A stretch of 64,000 nt of DNA from CAYJFG01 sp051881695 (GTDB lineage Bacteria; Bacillota; Clostridia; Oscillospirales; Acutalibacteraceae): assembly GCA_051881695.1 (NCBI GenBank), contig JBJEQJ010000008.1, positions 62,001-126,000 on the forward strand. The letters are read 5' to 3'. The notes beneath the pieces were generated by a model, which was not told the origin of the DNA, did not search any database, and saw nothing but the letters and a program-made list of their open reading frames with translations. Of the stretch, positions 43,376 through 51,671 are shown in pieces (the first letter of the stretch is position 1; every line of letters begins with the position of its first letter). Both the position numbers and the translations under genes were made by a program.

Positions 43376-45136
43376 ATGGAAAATCAAAATGTAATATACG
43401 GAATTAACGGTCCTGTTGTTACTGTTAAAAACACCAAAGCCTTTTCTATGATGGAAATGGTATACGTAGGTAAGGAAAAGCTTGTAGGTGAAATTATCGG
43501 AATTACAGACAAATTCACCACTGTGCAGGTTTATGAGGAAACAACAGGCTTAAAGCCGGGTGATCCTGTTTACGGTACGGGCGCACCGATGAACGTAACC
43601 TTAGGTCCCGGTATAATAGATAATATTTTCGACGGAATTGAACGTCCGCTTAAGGCAATTGAGGAAAAATCCGGCGCATTTATATCAAGAGGCGCAAGCG
43701 TTTCTTCACTTGATACCGAAAAACAGTGGGACGTTGAAATAAAGGTGAAAAAGGGCGACAGGCTTTCCGGCGGTCAGATATATGCAATTCTGCCTGAAAC
43801 GCCGATTATTGAGCACAGGCTTATGGTTCCACCGTCGCTTTCGGGAGAGGTTACGGACGTAAAGCCAAACGGCAAATACACCCTTGACGATACCGTAGTA
43901 ATTCTTACGGATGAAAACGGTAATAAGCATAATTTAACACTTTGTCAGAGGTGGCCTATCCGAAAGGCACGTCCCGTTGCAAACAGACTTCCGGCAACTG
44001 TTCCGCTTATTACAGGTCAAAGAGTAATAGACACCCTCTTCCCTATTTCCAAGGGCGGCACTGCGGCTATTCCGGGCGGTTTCGGCACAGGCAAAACTAT
44101 GACGCAGCACCAGCTTGCAAAATGGTGCGACGCTGATATTATCGTTTATGTTGGCTGCGGTGAGCGCGGAAACGAGATGAGCCAGGTTCTTGATGAATTC
44201 TCAGAGCTTATTGACCCGAAGTCCGGCAGACCGATGACAGACAGAACCGTACTTATTGCCAACACATCAAATATGCCTGTTGCGGCGCGTGAGGCTTCAA
44301 TTTACACGGGCATTACGCTTGCCGAATATTATCGTGATATGGGTTATCACGTTGCTATTATGGCAGACTCAACCTCACGCTGGGCAGAGGCCTTAAGAGA
44401 AATTTCCGGCAGACTTGAGGAAATGCCGGCAGAGGAGGGCTTCCCTGCTTACCTGCCGTCTAGACTTTCGGAATTCTACGAGCGTGCAGGACGTGCAGAT
44501 GTTCTCTCCGGAGGAGAAGGCTCGGTTACAATTATCGGCGCAGTTTCCCCTCAGGGTGCAGACTTTTCAGAGCCTGTCACACAGAATACCAAGAGATTTA
44601 CGCGCTGCTTCTGGGCGCTTGATAAAGCTTTAGCTTATTCAAGACATTATCCCGCAATAAACTGGATAACAAGCTACAGCGAATATTTCACTGACCTTGA
44701 CCCGTGGTTTGCAGAAAACGAGGGGCAGGACTTTATAAAATACCGCAGTAAGATTAACTTTCTTTTGCAGGAGGAAAACAGGCTGATGGAGATAGTAAAG
44801 CTTATCGGCTCAGACGTATTGCCGGACGACCAGAAGCTTATTATTGAAACGGCAAGAGTAATCAGAGTAGGCTTTTTACAGCAAAATGCCTTCCATGCAG
44901 ACGACACCTTTGTCCCGCTGGAAAAGCAGAAGCTTATGATGAAAACGATTCTTCATCTGCACAAAAAGGCAAAGCATCTTGTATCTGCCGCAATTCCTAT
45001 ATCCAGAATACTTGAGCTTGGTCTGTTTGATAAGCTTACGAAAATGAAGTACGATATTCCTAACAGCAAGCCCGAAATGTTTGACGAGTATATTAAGGAA
45101 ATTGACGAAGCACTTGCTGCACTTACTGAGTCTTAA
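43376..45136 (+). CDS. ntpA: V-type ATPase catalytic subunit A
   Basis: Catalytic ATPase subunit, 586 residues. Walker A PGGFGTGKTMTQHQL is near residue 235; the catalytic GER region appears as VYVGCGERGNEMSQVL and the Walker B region as VAIMADSTSRWAEALREISGRLEEMPAEEG. The A-specific non-homologous insert lies between about residues 120 and 190. ATG 43376 follows GAGAGGG. Confidence 0.98.
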   Translation: MENQNVIYGINGPVVTVKNTKAFSMMEMVYVGKEKLVGEIIGITDKFTTVQVYEETTGLKPGDPVYGTGAPMNVTLGPGIIDNIFDGIERPLKAIEEKSGAFISRGASVSSLDTEKQWDVEIKVKKGDRLSGGQIYAILPETPIIEHRLMVPPSLSGEVTDVKPNGKYTLDDTVVILTDENGNKHNLTLCQRWPIRKARPVANRLPATVPLITGQRVIDTLFPISKGGTAAIPGGFGTGKTMTQHQLAKWCDADIIVYVGCGERGNEMSQVLDEFSELIDPKSGRPMTDRTVLIANTSNMPVAAREASIYTGITLAEYYRDMGYHVAIMADSTSRWAEALREISGRLEEMPAEEGFPAYLPSRLSEFYERAGRADVLSGGEGSVTIIGAVSPQGADFSEPVTQNTKRFTRCFWALDKALAYSRHYPAINWITSYSEYFTDLDPWFAENEGQDFIKYRSKINFLLQEENRLMEIVKLIGSDVLPDDQKLIIETARVIRVGFLQQNAFHADDTFVPLEKQKLMMKTILHLHKKAKHLVSAAIPISRILELGLFDKLTKMKYDIPNSKPEMFDEYIKEIDEALAALTES

Positions 45137-45194
45137 TTCTTAATGCGAAAGAAAGTACAGGCTCCCAAACCGTTTTTTGAAAGGAGTTATGGTC

Positions 45195-46616
45195 ATGGCT
45201 ATGATAATAGATTATGTAGGCGTTAAGGAAATTAACGGCTCTCTTATAGTAATTGACGGCGTAAAAAACGCCTCTTATGAGGAAATTGTAGATATTAATC
45301 TTGATGACGGAACAACCCGCCAGGGAAGAATAGTACAGATTGAGGGCGACCGAGTTGTTGTTCAGGTTTTTGAGGGTACTCGTACTATTTCCCTTAGCAA
45401 TACAAAAACAAGACTTACCGGCCACCCTATGGAAATGCCGCTTTCCCCCGAAATAATCGGCAGAGTATTTAACGGTGCAGGAAAGCCGATTGACGGACTG
45501 GGCGATATATTCCCCGAGAAAAAGCTCAACATTAACGGAACACCGATTAACCCTGTTTCCAGAGTATACCCCAGAAACTATATAAATACAGGTATATCAA
45601 CAATAGACACGCTTATGACCCTTATCAGAGGGCAAAAGCTGCCAATCTTCTCCGGCTCCGGTATGAAGCACAACGAGCTTGCAGTTCAGATAGTGCGTCA
45701 GGCTAAAATTGCAGACGAGGCAGGACAGGGCTTTTGCGTTGTTTTTGCCGCAATGGGCGTAAAAAACGACGTTGCAGATTACTTTAAAAGAAGCTTTGAG
45801 GAATCAGGAGTTTTACAAAGGGTTGTTATGTTTTTAAATCTTTCCAACGACCCGATTATCGAAAGAACACTTACACCGAGATGTGCGCTTACAACGGCGG
45901 AATATCTGGCGTTTGAGCTTAATATGCACGTTCTTGTTATTATGACGGATATGACCTCATATGCTGAGGCTCTTCGTGAATTCAGCTCATCAAAGGGTGA
46001 AATCCCCGGCAGAAAGGGCTATCCCGGTTACCTATATTCCGATTTGGCCTCTCTTTATGAAAGAGCCGGAATGGTAAAGGGCAGCAGCGGAAGCGTTACG
46101 CAAATTCCGATATTGACAATGCCTAATGACGATATTACCCACCCTGTTCCCGACCTTACCGGCTACATTACAGAGGGTCAGATCGTTTTAGACCGCGCCT
46201 TGCAGGGGCAGGGCTTGTATCCGCCTGTTGACGTACTGCCCTCTCTTTCACGTCTTATGAAGGACGGCATAGGCGAGGGCTACACAAGAGCAGACCACTC
46301 TCCGCTTGCAAACCAGCTGTTTGCATCTTATGCAAAGGTTATCGACGCACGCTCGCTTGCGTCTGTTATCGGTGAAGAGGAGCTGTCCCCCACCGACAAA
46401 AAGTATATTGAGTTCGGAAAGCTGTTTGAAGCCAGATTTGTAAATCAGGGCTTTAATGAAAACAGAAGCATAGAACAGAGCCTTGATTTAGGCTGGGAGC
46501 TTCTGCGTACTCTGCCCAGAGCAGAGCTTGACAGAGTTGATGACGCTGTGCTTGATAAATACTATAAGACTGACAGCGATGAAGATGAAAATGACGTTCA
46601 GACCGATAAGGCATAA
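45195..46616 (+). CDS. ntpB: V-type ATPase subunit B (non-catalytic)
   Basis: Non-catalytic nucleotide-binding subunit, 473 residues. It lacks a true Walker A (IFSGSGMKHNELAVQI replaces it), as expected for B. Conserved blocks are GRVFNGAGKPIDGLG, RNYINTGISTIDTLMTLIRGQKLPIFSG, DMTSYAEALREFSSSKGEIPGRKGYPGYLYSDL and the EGYTRADHSPLANQL end. ATG 45195, eight bases after AAGGAG; closer ATG and TTG codons overlap the site. Confidence 0.98.
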   Translation: MAMIIDYVGVKEINGSLIVIDGVKNASYEEIVDINLDDGTTRQGRIVQIEGDRVVVQVFEGTRTISLSNTKTRLTGHPMEMPLSPEIIGRVFNGAGKPIDGLGDIFPEKKLNINGTPINPVSRVYPRNYINTGISTIDTLMTLIRGQKLPIFSGSGMKHNELAVQIVRQAKIADEAGQGFCVVFAAMGVKNDVADYFKRSFEESGVLQRVVMFLNLSNDPIIERTLTPRCALTTAEYLAFELNMHVLVIMTDMTSYAEALREFSSSKGEIPGRKGYPGYLYSDLASLYERAGMVKGSSGSVTQIPILTMPNDDITHPVPDLTGYITEGQIVLDRALQGQGLYPPVDVLPSLSRLMKDGIGEGYTRADHSPLANQLFASYAKVIDARSLASVIGEEELSPTDKKYIEFGKLFEARFVNQGFNENRSIEQSLDLGWELLRTLPRAELDRVDDAVLDKYYKTDSDEDENDVQTDKA

Positions 46617-46657
46617 AATAACGCATATAATAAATATATAAAAGGGCGGTGAATACA

Positions 46658-47299
46658 TTGGCTGTTCAGGCAGTACCCACCAAAGGAAATTTAATAAACA
46701 CAAAAAAGTCCTTGGCTCTTGCCCAGACAGGCTTTGAGCTGCTTGATAAAAAGCGAAACATTCTTATAAGAGAAATGATGTCGCTTATTGAACACGCTAA
46801 CGCTATTCAGGATAAAATAGACAACGCATACAGCGAAGCCTACGAGGCTTTGCAGCGTGCCAATATAACGCTTGGCTTCTGCGACGAGCTTTCCAAAAGT
46901 ATCCCTGTTGAGGACAGCATTAAGCTTTCTTACCGCAGTGTAATGGGTGTGGAAATTCCTATTATTTCTATCAACTGTGAGGAGCATCCTCCGCTTAGAT
47001 ACGGAATGATGCATACAAACTCAACGCTTGACGACGCTTACCTTAAATTTAACGAGGTTAAAATGCTGACTGCAGAGCTTGCAGAGGTTGAAAACAGCGT
47101 TTACCGTCTGGCTGACTCAATAAAGAAAACACAGAAGCGTGCCAATGCCTTAAAGAATATTATGATTCCGAAATTTACAGAAACTGTAAAATTCATTACA
47201 GATGCACTGGACGAAAAGGACAGAGAGGAATTTTCCCGACTGAAGGTTATTAAAAGGCAAAAACAGCACAAGGCACAGCTTGAGGAGGATAATGAATAA
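46658..47299 (+). CDS. ntpD: V-type ATPase subunit D (rotor shaft)
   Basis: A 213-residue antiparallel coiled-coil forming the central rotor axle. Typical are AVQAVPTKGNLINTKKSLALAQTGFELLDKKRNIL at the start and RTQKRANALKNIMIP-type sequence near the end. The start is TTG 46658, after GGGCGGT; a GTG at 46649 overlaps that site. The stop overlaps the MATE start by eight bases. Confidence 0.95.
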   Translation: MAVQAVPTKGNLINTKKSLALAQTGFELLDKKRNILIREMMSLIEHANAIQDKIDNAYSEAYEALQRANITLGFCDELSKSIPVEDSIKLSYRSVMGVEIPIISINCEEHPPLRYGMMHTNSTLDDAYLKFNEVKMLTAELAEVENSVYRLADSIKKTQKRANALKNIMIPKFTETVKFITDALDEKDREEFSRLKVIKRQKQHKAQLEEDNE

Positions 47300-48644
47300 T
47301 ACTCTGACGCAAAACATATATAAAAGCTTTTTTAAGTACGTTTCACTTAATATTCTCAGTATGCTGGGCTTATCGCTCTATATACTTGCAGACACATTTT
47401 TTATAGCAAACGGCGCAGGCAGCAACGGGCTGACTGCGCTTAATATTGCTTTACCTGTTTTTTCTGCCATGAACGGCTTTGGCTTTATGTTAGGCGTAGG
47501 CTCTTCTACCCTCTTTTCAATTTTTAAAGGTGAGGGCAACGATAAAAAGGCAAACAAAGTATTTACTCACGGACTGTTTCTCTCTCTTGGAACAGGTCTG
47601 TTTTTTTCTGTAACCGCTTTGTTTTTTTCATCGCCGATATGTGCTCTTTTTGGCGCAGATGCCGATATATTACCCATTGCAGACAGCTATATTAAAACTC
47701 TGCTTTTATTCTCCCCGGCATTTATCACAAACAATCTTCTTAATTCATTTGTAAGAAACGACAACGCCCCAAACCTTTCAATGGCGGCTATGCTTACATC
47801 TACCATAAGCAACATATTTTTAGATTATATATTGGTAATTCCGCTTAATATGGGTATGTTCGGTGCAGCTGTTGCAACAGCAATGTCGCCGCTTATCGGC
47901 ATAACCATATTATCCTCGCATTTTATAAGGAGAAAAAACAGCTTTAAGCCTGTAAAATGCAGGCCTGAATTACAGCTTGCAGCCAGGATAATTTCGCTCG
48001 GCTTTCCGTCGTATATCACAGAGATTGCAAACGGAGTTGTAATTTTTATATTTAATCTCATCATCTTAAATATATGCGGAAACACAGGCGTTGCAGCATA
48101 CGGAGTTATCTCTAATATCTCTTTAGTTGCAATTTCAATTTTCAACGGTATTTCGCTTGGAATACAGCCCATAATAAGCTACAATTACGGCGCACAGAAC
48201 AGTAAAAATATTAAAAAGACCTTTGCTATGGCTTTGGTTACTGCGCTTATTCTGGGAAGTGCGATTTGTGCAGCAGGCGTGTTTTTTGCCCGCCCTGTTA
48301 CTGCACTTTTTAACTCCGAAAACGACCCGGCTCTTGCAGAAATTGCCGTAAACGGAATTCACATTTATTTTACTGCTTTTATAATAACAGGCATTAACAT
48401 CGTATGTATTTCGTACTTTTCTTCAACGGCAAGGGCGGTAAAATCCTTCCTTCTTTCAGTACTGAGGGGAGTTATCGGTATTTTGCCCTTTGTCTTTATT
48501 TTACCGGGCATATTCGGCTTAAACGGAGTTTGGGCAAGCGTTCCGCTTTGTGAGCTTACAACGCTGATAATTGCAGCTATTTTTATTTTGTTTGACAAAA
48601 GCTTAAAAAAAAGCTATAATAGTCACATTAATAAAAGGGAGTAG
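47292..48644 (+). CDS. MATE-family multidrug/cation efflux transporter
   Basis: A 450-residue membrane protein with about twelve transmembrane helices in two MatE halves, similar to NorM/DinF-type exporters (LADTFFIANGAGSNGLTALNIALPVFS; later SYNYGAQNSKNIKKTF). They export organic cations in exchange for Na+ or H+. ATG 47292 overlaps the ntpD stop (ATGAATAA) with AGGAGG upstream, so it is translationally coupled to the V-ATPase operon. The substrate is unknown. Its 3' end contains the promoter of the Mn2+ riboswitch. Confidence 0.93.
   Translation: MNNTLTQNIYKSFFKYVSLNILSMLGLSLYILADTFFIANGAGSNGLTALNIALPVFSAMNGFGFMLGVGSSTLFSIFKGEGNDKKANKVFTHGLFLSLGTGLFFSVTALFFSSPICALFGADADILPIADSYIKTLLLFSPAFITNNLLNSFVRNDNAPNLSMAAMLTSTISNIFLDYILVIPLNMGMFGAAVATAMSPLIGITILSSHFIRRKNSFKPVKCRPELQLAARIISLGFPSYITEIANGVVIFIFNLIILNICGNTGVAAYGVISNISLVAISIFNGISLGIQPIISYNYGAQNSKNIKKTFAMALVTALILGSAICAAGVFFARPVTALFNSENDPALAEIAVNGIHIYFTAFIITGINIVCISYFSSTARAVKSFLLSVLRGVIGILPFVFILPGIFGLNGVWASVPLCELTTLIIAAIFILFDKSLKKSYNSHINKRE
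48592..48620 (+). promoter_or_regulatory. sigma-A promoter for the Mn2+ riboswitch, inside the MATE gene
   Basis: TTGACA (48592-48597), 17 bp, TATAAT (48615-48620): perfect hexamers within the last codons of the MATE gene. Transcription would start near 48627, at the base of the riboswitch P1 helix. Confidence 0.85.
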
Positions 48645-48767
48645 CTAAACACCTTGTGTTTACAATATCGTCAGGACGATTATTAAGTTAATCCGGTATG
48701 TATTTATTAGCAAGACTTTTATTAAAGCCATTTGCTGTGGTTTTAATAAAGGTCTTGCTTTTTATTT
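48628..48767 (+). promoter_or_regulatory. yybP-ykoY (Mn2+) riboswitch with terminator
   Basis: Conserved elements in order: GGGAGUAGC after P1 (48637-48645), the hairpin UAAACAC-CUU-GUGUUUA, the core UCGUCA (48668-48673), a GAUUA/UAAUC helix closing with CCGG, and the second half UAGCAAGAC. P1 is a perfect 10-bp helix TTAATAAAAG (48628-48637) with CTTTTATTAA (48716-48725). The same CTTTTATTAA can pair instead with TTTTAATAAAGG to form the terminator (48709-48759 plus T-tract), so binding of metal to the aptamer would favour antitermination. This is the ON-switch layout known for this class. Confidence 0.92.
48709..48767 (+). terminator. expression-platform terminator of the Mn2+ riboswitch
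   Basis: AGCAAGACTTTTATTAAAGCC pairs with a downstream GG-TTTTAATAAAGGTCTTGCT arm, followed by TTTTATTT. Its 5' arm shares bases with riboswitch P1, so the two structures exclude each other. It also terminates read-through from the MATE gene. Confidence 0.9.
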
Positions 48768-48895
48768 GTTGCAGCAAAGGTTACATTGGTTATGCTATTC
48801 TTTTAAAAAGCTTTTATCCGCTTTTGAATAAGATTAGCTTTAGAAAATAATTTCACAAAAAATGTGAAAAATACTTCAGAAAAGAGGTTTAAAAA

Positions 48896-49828
48896 ATGTG
48901 GATGTATTTATGGCTTATTGTCGGCTTTGTCCTTTTAATAAAGGGTGCCGACCTGTTTGTTGACGGCAGCTCGTCAATAGCAAGGATTTTTAAGGTGCCG
49001 TCTATTATTATCGGTCTTACAATAGTTGCATTGGGTACAAGCGCCCCGGAGCTTGCCGTAAGTCTTTCTGCTGCTGTAAAGGGAGAAAACGAAATAGCCC
49101 TCAGCAATGTAATAGGCTCAAACCTTTTTAACCTGCTTGTTGTGGTAGGTATTTGTGCTGTGTTCAAGGCTATTACTCCTGCAAAGGCTATAATAAAGAG
49201 GGATTTACCTATTTCAATAATTGCCGCCGCCTTTTTGCTGATTGCTTCAATTAACCTAACGCTTGACCGGTGGGAGGGCGTTATACTGTGTGCAGCTTTT
49301 GTAATCTATATTGCATACTTAATCTTTTCCGCTAAGAAAAATCCTGCCTTGGAACAGCACAAGGATGAAAATGTAAAAAAGCTTTCTCCAGTTAAAAGCG
49401 TAATTTTTATTATTATCGGTCTTGTTGGGATAATCCTCGGCGGTAATCTGGTTGTAGACAGCGCAACAGATATTGCCTTATCCTTTGGGTTAAGCCAAAC
49501 TCTTGTGGGACTTACTATAGTTGCTGTGGGCACCTCTCTGCCGGAGCTTGTAACCTCAATAGTAGCATCTAAAAAGGGTGAAAACGAGCTTGCTCTCGGC
49601 AATGCTGTAGGCTCAAATATATTTAACATACTGCTCATTTTGGGCATATCCTCAACTATATCTCCGTTTGCGGTAGAAATGCAGTCCGTATGGGATTTGG
49701 GTCTTTTATTAGCCTTCAGCCTGATTATTCTTATTTATCTTCTCGTTCGCAAAAAGCTTGACCGACCGTTCGGTGCGGCAATGGTCGCAATGTACGTTGG
49801 TTATATGGCGTATATTATTTTAAGATAA
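48896..49828 (+). CDS. CaCA-family cation exchanger (YrbG-like), riboswitch-controlled
   Basis: A 310-residue membrane protein with about ten transmembrane segments and two alpha repeats, each carrying the ion-binding signature: GTSAPELAVS with NVIGSNLFN, and GTSLPELVTS with NAVGSNIFN. The family is generally annotated Na+/Ca2+ exchanger. Here it is downstream of a Mn2+ riboswitch, so Mn2+ export is a likely role. ATG has AAGAGG upstream. A short palindrome TTTCACA/TGTGAAA (48852-48870) precedes the ribosome site. Confidence 0.92.
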   Translation: MWMYLWLIVGFVLLIKGADLFVDGSSSIARIFKVPSIIIGLTIVALGTSAPELAVSLSAAVKGENEIALSNVIGSNLFNLLVVVGICAVFKAITPAKAIIKRDLPISIIAAAFLLIASINLTLDRWEGVILCAAFVIYIAYLIFSAKKNPALEQHKDENVKKLSPVKSVIFIIIGLVGIILGGNLVVDSATDIALSFGLSQTLVGLTIVAVGTSLPELVTSIVASKKGENELALGNAVGSNIFNILLILGISSTISPFAVEMQSVWDLGLLLAFSLIILIYLLVRKKLDRPFGAAMVAMYVGYMAYIILR

Positions 49829-49829
49829 T

Positions 49830-49876
49830 AATAACCCCTCCTGATTGCATTGCAATATGCATCGGGAGGGGTTATT
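49830..49876. terminator. bidirectional terminator between the CaCA exchanger and asparaginase
   Basis: AATAACCCCTCC pairs with GGAGGGGTTATT (12-bp stem) and both flanks are T/A-rich, so it can stop transcription from both convergent genes. Its 3' arm ends at the asparaginase stop codon. Confidence 0.88.
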
Positions 49877-50895
49877 TATATATGTTCAAAGTAAATATTC
49901 TTTTGCATTATTTCCTGCGGCTTAAATCGGCTTTGATTATAAGCAATGCACAGCTTTGCATATGCCGCCTCCAAAGAGATATTCACAAGCGGTATAAGTC
50001 CTGCTTTTACTATATTGTACGAGCTTATATACATATTGTCCGAATTTTTAAAGGAAGCGCCGTACACCGGTATATTATACTCCTTACAGCGTTTTACAAA
50101 GGCTAAAGCAGAGGTGTTTTCTCCGTTTGTACACGCCGTTGCACTGTGATACAGGTACAAAAGCACAGCGGCAGTATTGTCTGACAGACAAAATGCGCTA
50201 AAATCAATATTTGGATACTGACGTATAAGCAATACGCTTTTTTGAAGCTTAAAATCCGTTAAGAGCTTCTCCTTAATTCTACTGCTTAAAGCATTTACAG
50301 TTGGGTTATCTTTACTTTCTGCCCGTATAAATTCACCTGTTTGCATATATCCGAACGAAGTGTGTGAAAAGGAAGTAAACTTATCCTCATACGGGTCTGC
50401 CTCTTTTATTCTTGTTGCAAGATATATGGCGTTGTTACCGTTATTGGAATAAGATACAAAAACTCCGCTTATTCCTGCGTTTAAAATAAAATCGACTGCA
50501 TTTTTTAAATTTATAAGTGCATTACTGTTTTTTAAGGCTGGCGGATAATCTGAAGCAACAAGTACAACGGGAATTTTAGTATGTGAAAAAGCCAGACCTA
50601 AAAATGCCGCAGTATAAGAAAGCGTGTCTGAGCCGTGAGTTACGATTATTCCATCATATGCTGATAAATCAACGCTATACAAATAGTTAATTATATTGTT
50701 AATTTTACTAAAGGTTAAATTTTCGCTTAAAAAGTTTGCAGGCTTCTCCGCTATGAAATCAATACCGTCATATTGTCTATACTTTCTTAAAAACAAGTCA
50801 ATAAGCTCAAAACGCTCTGCATTTTTAACATTAATTATACTATTTGTAATTTCGCTTCCAATTGTACCGCCTGTAAACACCGTAAGTATTTTCAT
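49876..50895 (-). CDS. asparaginase (L-asparaginase, type I-like)
   Basis: A 339-residue amidohydrolase. First catalytic Thr is in FTGGTIGS (residue ~10); the second is in VTHGSDTLSYTAAFL (~100). No signal peptide, so cytoplasmic. ATG 50895 (MKILTVFTGG) is preferred, with GAAGG upstream; the longer frame from 50940 adds 15 unconserved residues. It lies in the run aspS-gatCAB-DUF4870-asparaginase, a setting of Asp/Asn metabolism. A glutaminase-like specificity is not excluded. Confidence 0.88.
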   Translation of the reverse strand: MKILTVFTGGTIGSEITNSIINVKNAERFELIDLFLRKYRQYDGIDFIAEKPANFLSENLTFSKINNIINYLYSVDLSAYDGIIVTHGSDTLSYTAAFLGLAFSHTKIPVVLVASDYPPALKNSNALINLKNAVDFILNAGISGVFVSYSNNGNNAIYLATRIKEADPYEDKFTSFSHTSFGYMQTGEFIRAESKDNPTVNALSSRIKEKLLTDFKLQKSVLLIRQYPNIDFSAFCLSDNTAAVLLYLYHSATACTNGENTSALAFVKRCKEYNIPVYGASFKNSDNMYISSYNIVKAGLIPLVNISLEAAYAKLCIAYNQSRFKPQEIMQKNIYFEHI

Positions 50896-50970
50896 TTTGC
50901 CTTCATTCCCGACTTTAAATATTTGGGCTGCGAAAAACAAGCAGGTTTTCCGCAGCCCTTATGTATTAAT

Positions 50971-51648
50971 TTAAAATTCCTTTAAAATTCTGAATCTGCC
51001 AATTAACGGCAATTCCTTTGCTTTGCCTCTTACTGCATTTGAAATGCCTATAATCAACCAAATAACGATAGGCACATATATTATAAGACTGAATATTACC
51101 ATAAATATAGCGCATATTACAGCGACAAAAGGTGCAGTAAACGTAGTTGCTACAGAAATTGCGGATAAAATTGAGATTATAATACCGTGTATTATTGAAA
51201 GCCCCAGCGAGCAAAGCACGAAGATTAACCCCTGATTGCCATGAAAGCGAAGATACCTTGACTGCGGCTTAACTATCATTGGAATAAAGAAGAAATAACC
51301 CAGATAGCTTACAAGCGCCAGAATTTTATTCTGCTGTATATCCTGCTCATCATGCAGAGATGTTTCGTCCTTTGTGTTTTTAAAGAAATCCTTTGTTTTA
51401 TCTACGGCGTTATTAACTCCGCTTTTAAATTTGTCATCATTTGTCTGATACTGGTTTTGCTGCGTATTATAATACGGCGGCGGCGTAACCGGGGTTGGCG
51501 CAGTCTTAGGTTGCTGCTGTGCTGTGTTTTGCTGCTGTTGCTGTGCCGTATTTGCATTTTGCTGTGCTTCCTTAATATTTAAGCCGCACACCGGACAAAA
51601 CACAGAGTCATCATTAATCTGATTTTTACATTTGGGACAAATGCTCAT
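50971..51648 (-). CDS. zinc-ribbon DUF4870/Tic20-like membrane protein
   Basis: A 225-residue protein. A zinc ribbon CPKCKNQIN...CPVCGLNI at the N-terminus is followed by a Gln/Asn/Pro-rich linker (about residues 30-70). The DUF4870 domain follows (residues 100-225), with KILALVSYLGYFFFIPMI, FHGNQGLIFVLC and about four membrane segments ending GISNAVRGKAKELPLIGRF. Function unknown. It starts 23 bp after gatB and is likely co-transcribed with it. Confidence 0.85.
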   Translation of the reverse strand: MSICPKCKNQINDDSVFCPVCGLNIKEAQQNANTAQQQQQNTAQQQPKTAPTPVTPPPYYNTQQNQYQTNDDKFKSGVNNAVDKTKDFFKNTKDETSLHDEQDIQQNKILALVSYLGYFFFIPMIVKPQSRYLRFHGNQGLIFVLCSLGLSIIHGIIISILSAISVATTFTAPFVAVICAIFMVIFSLIIYVPIVIWLIIGISNAVRGKAKELPLIGRFRILKEF

Positions 51649-51671
51649 AAAAATACCTCCAATTTATATAA

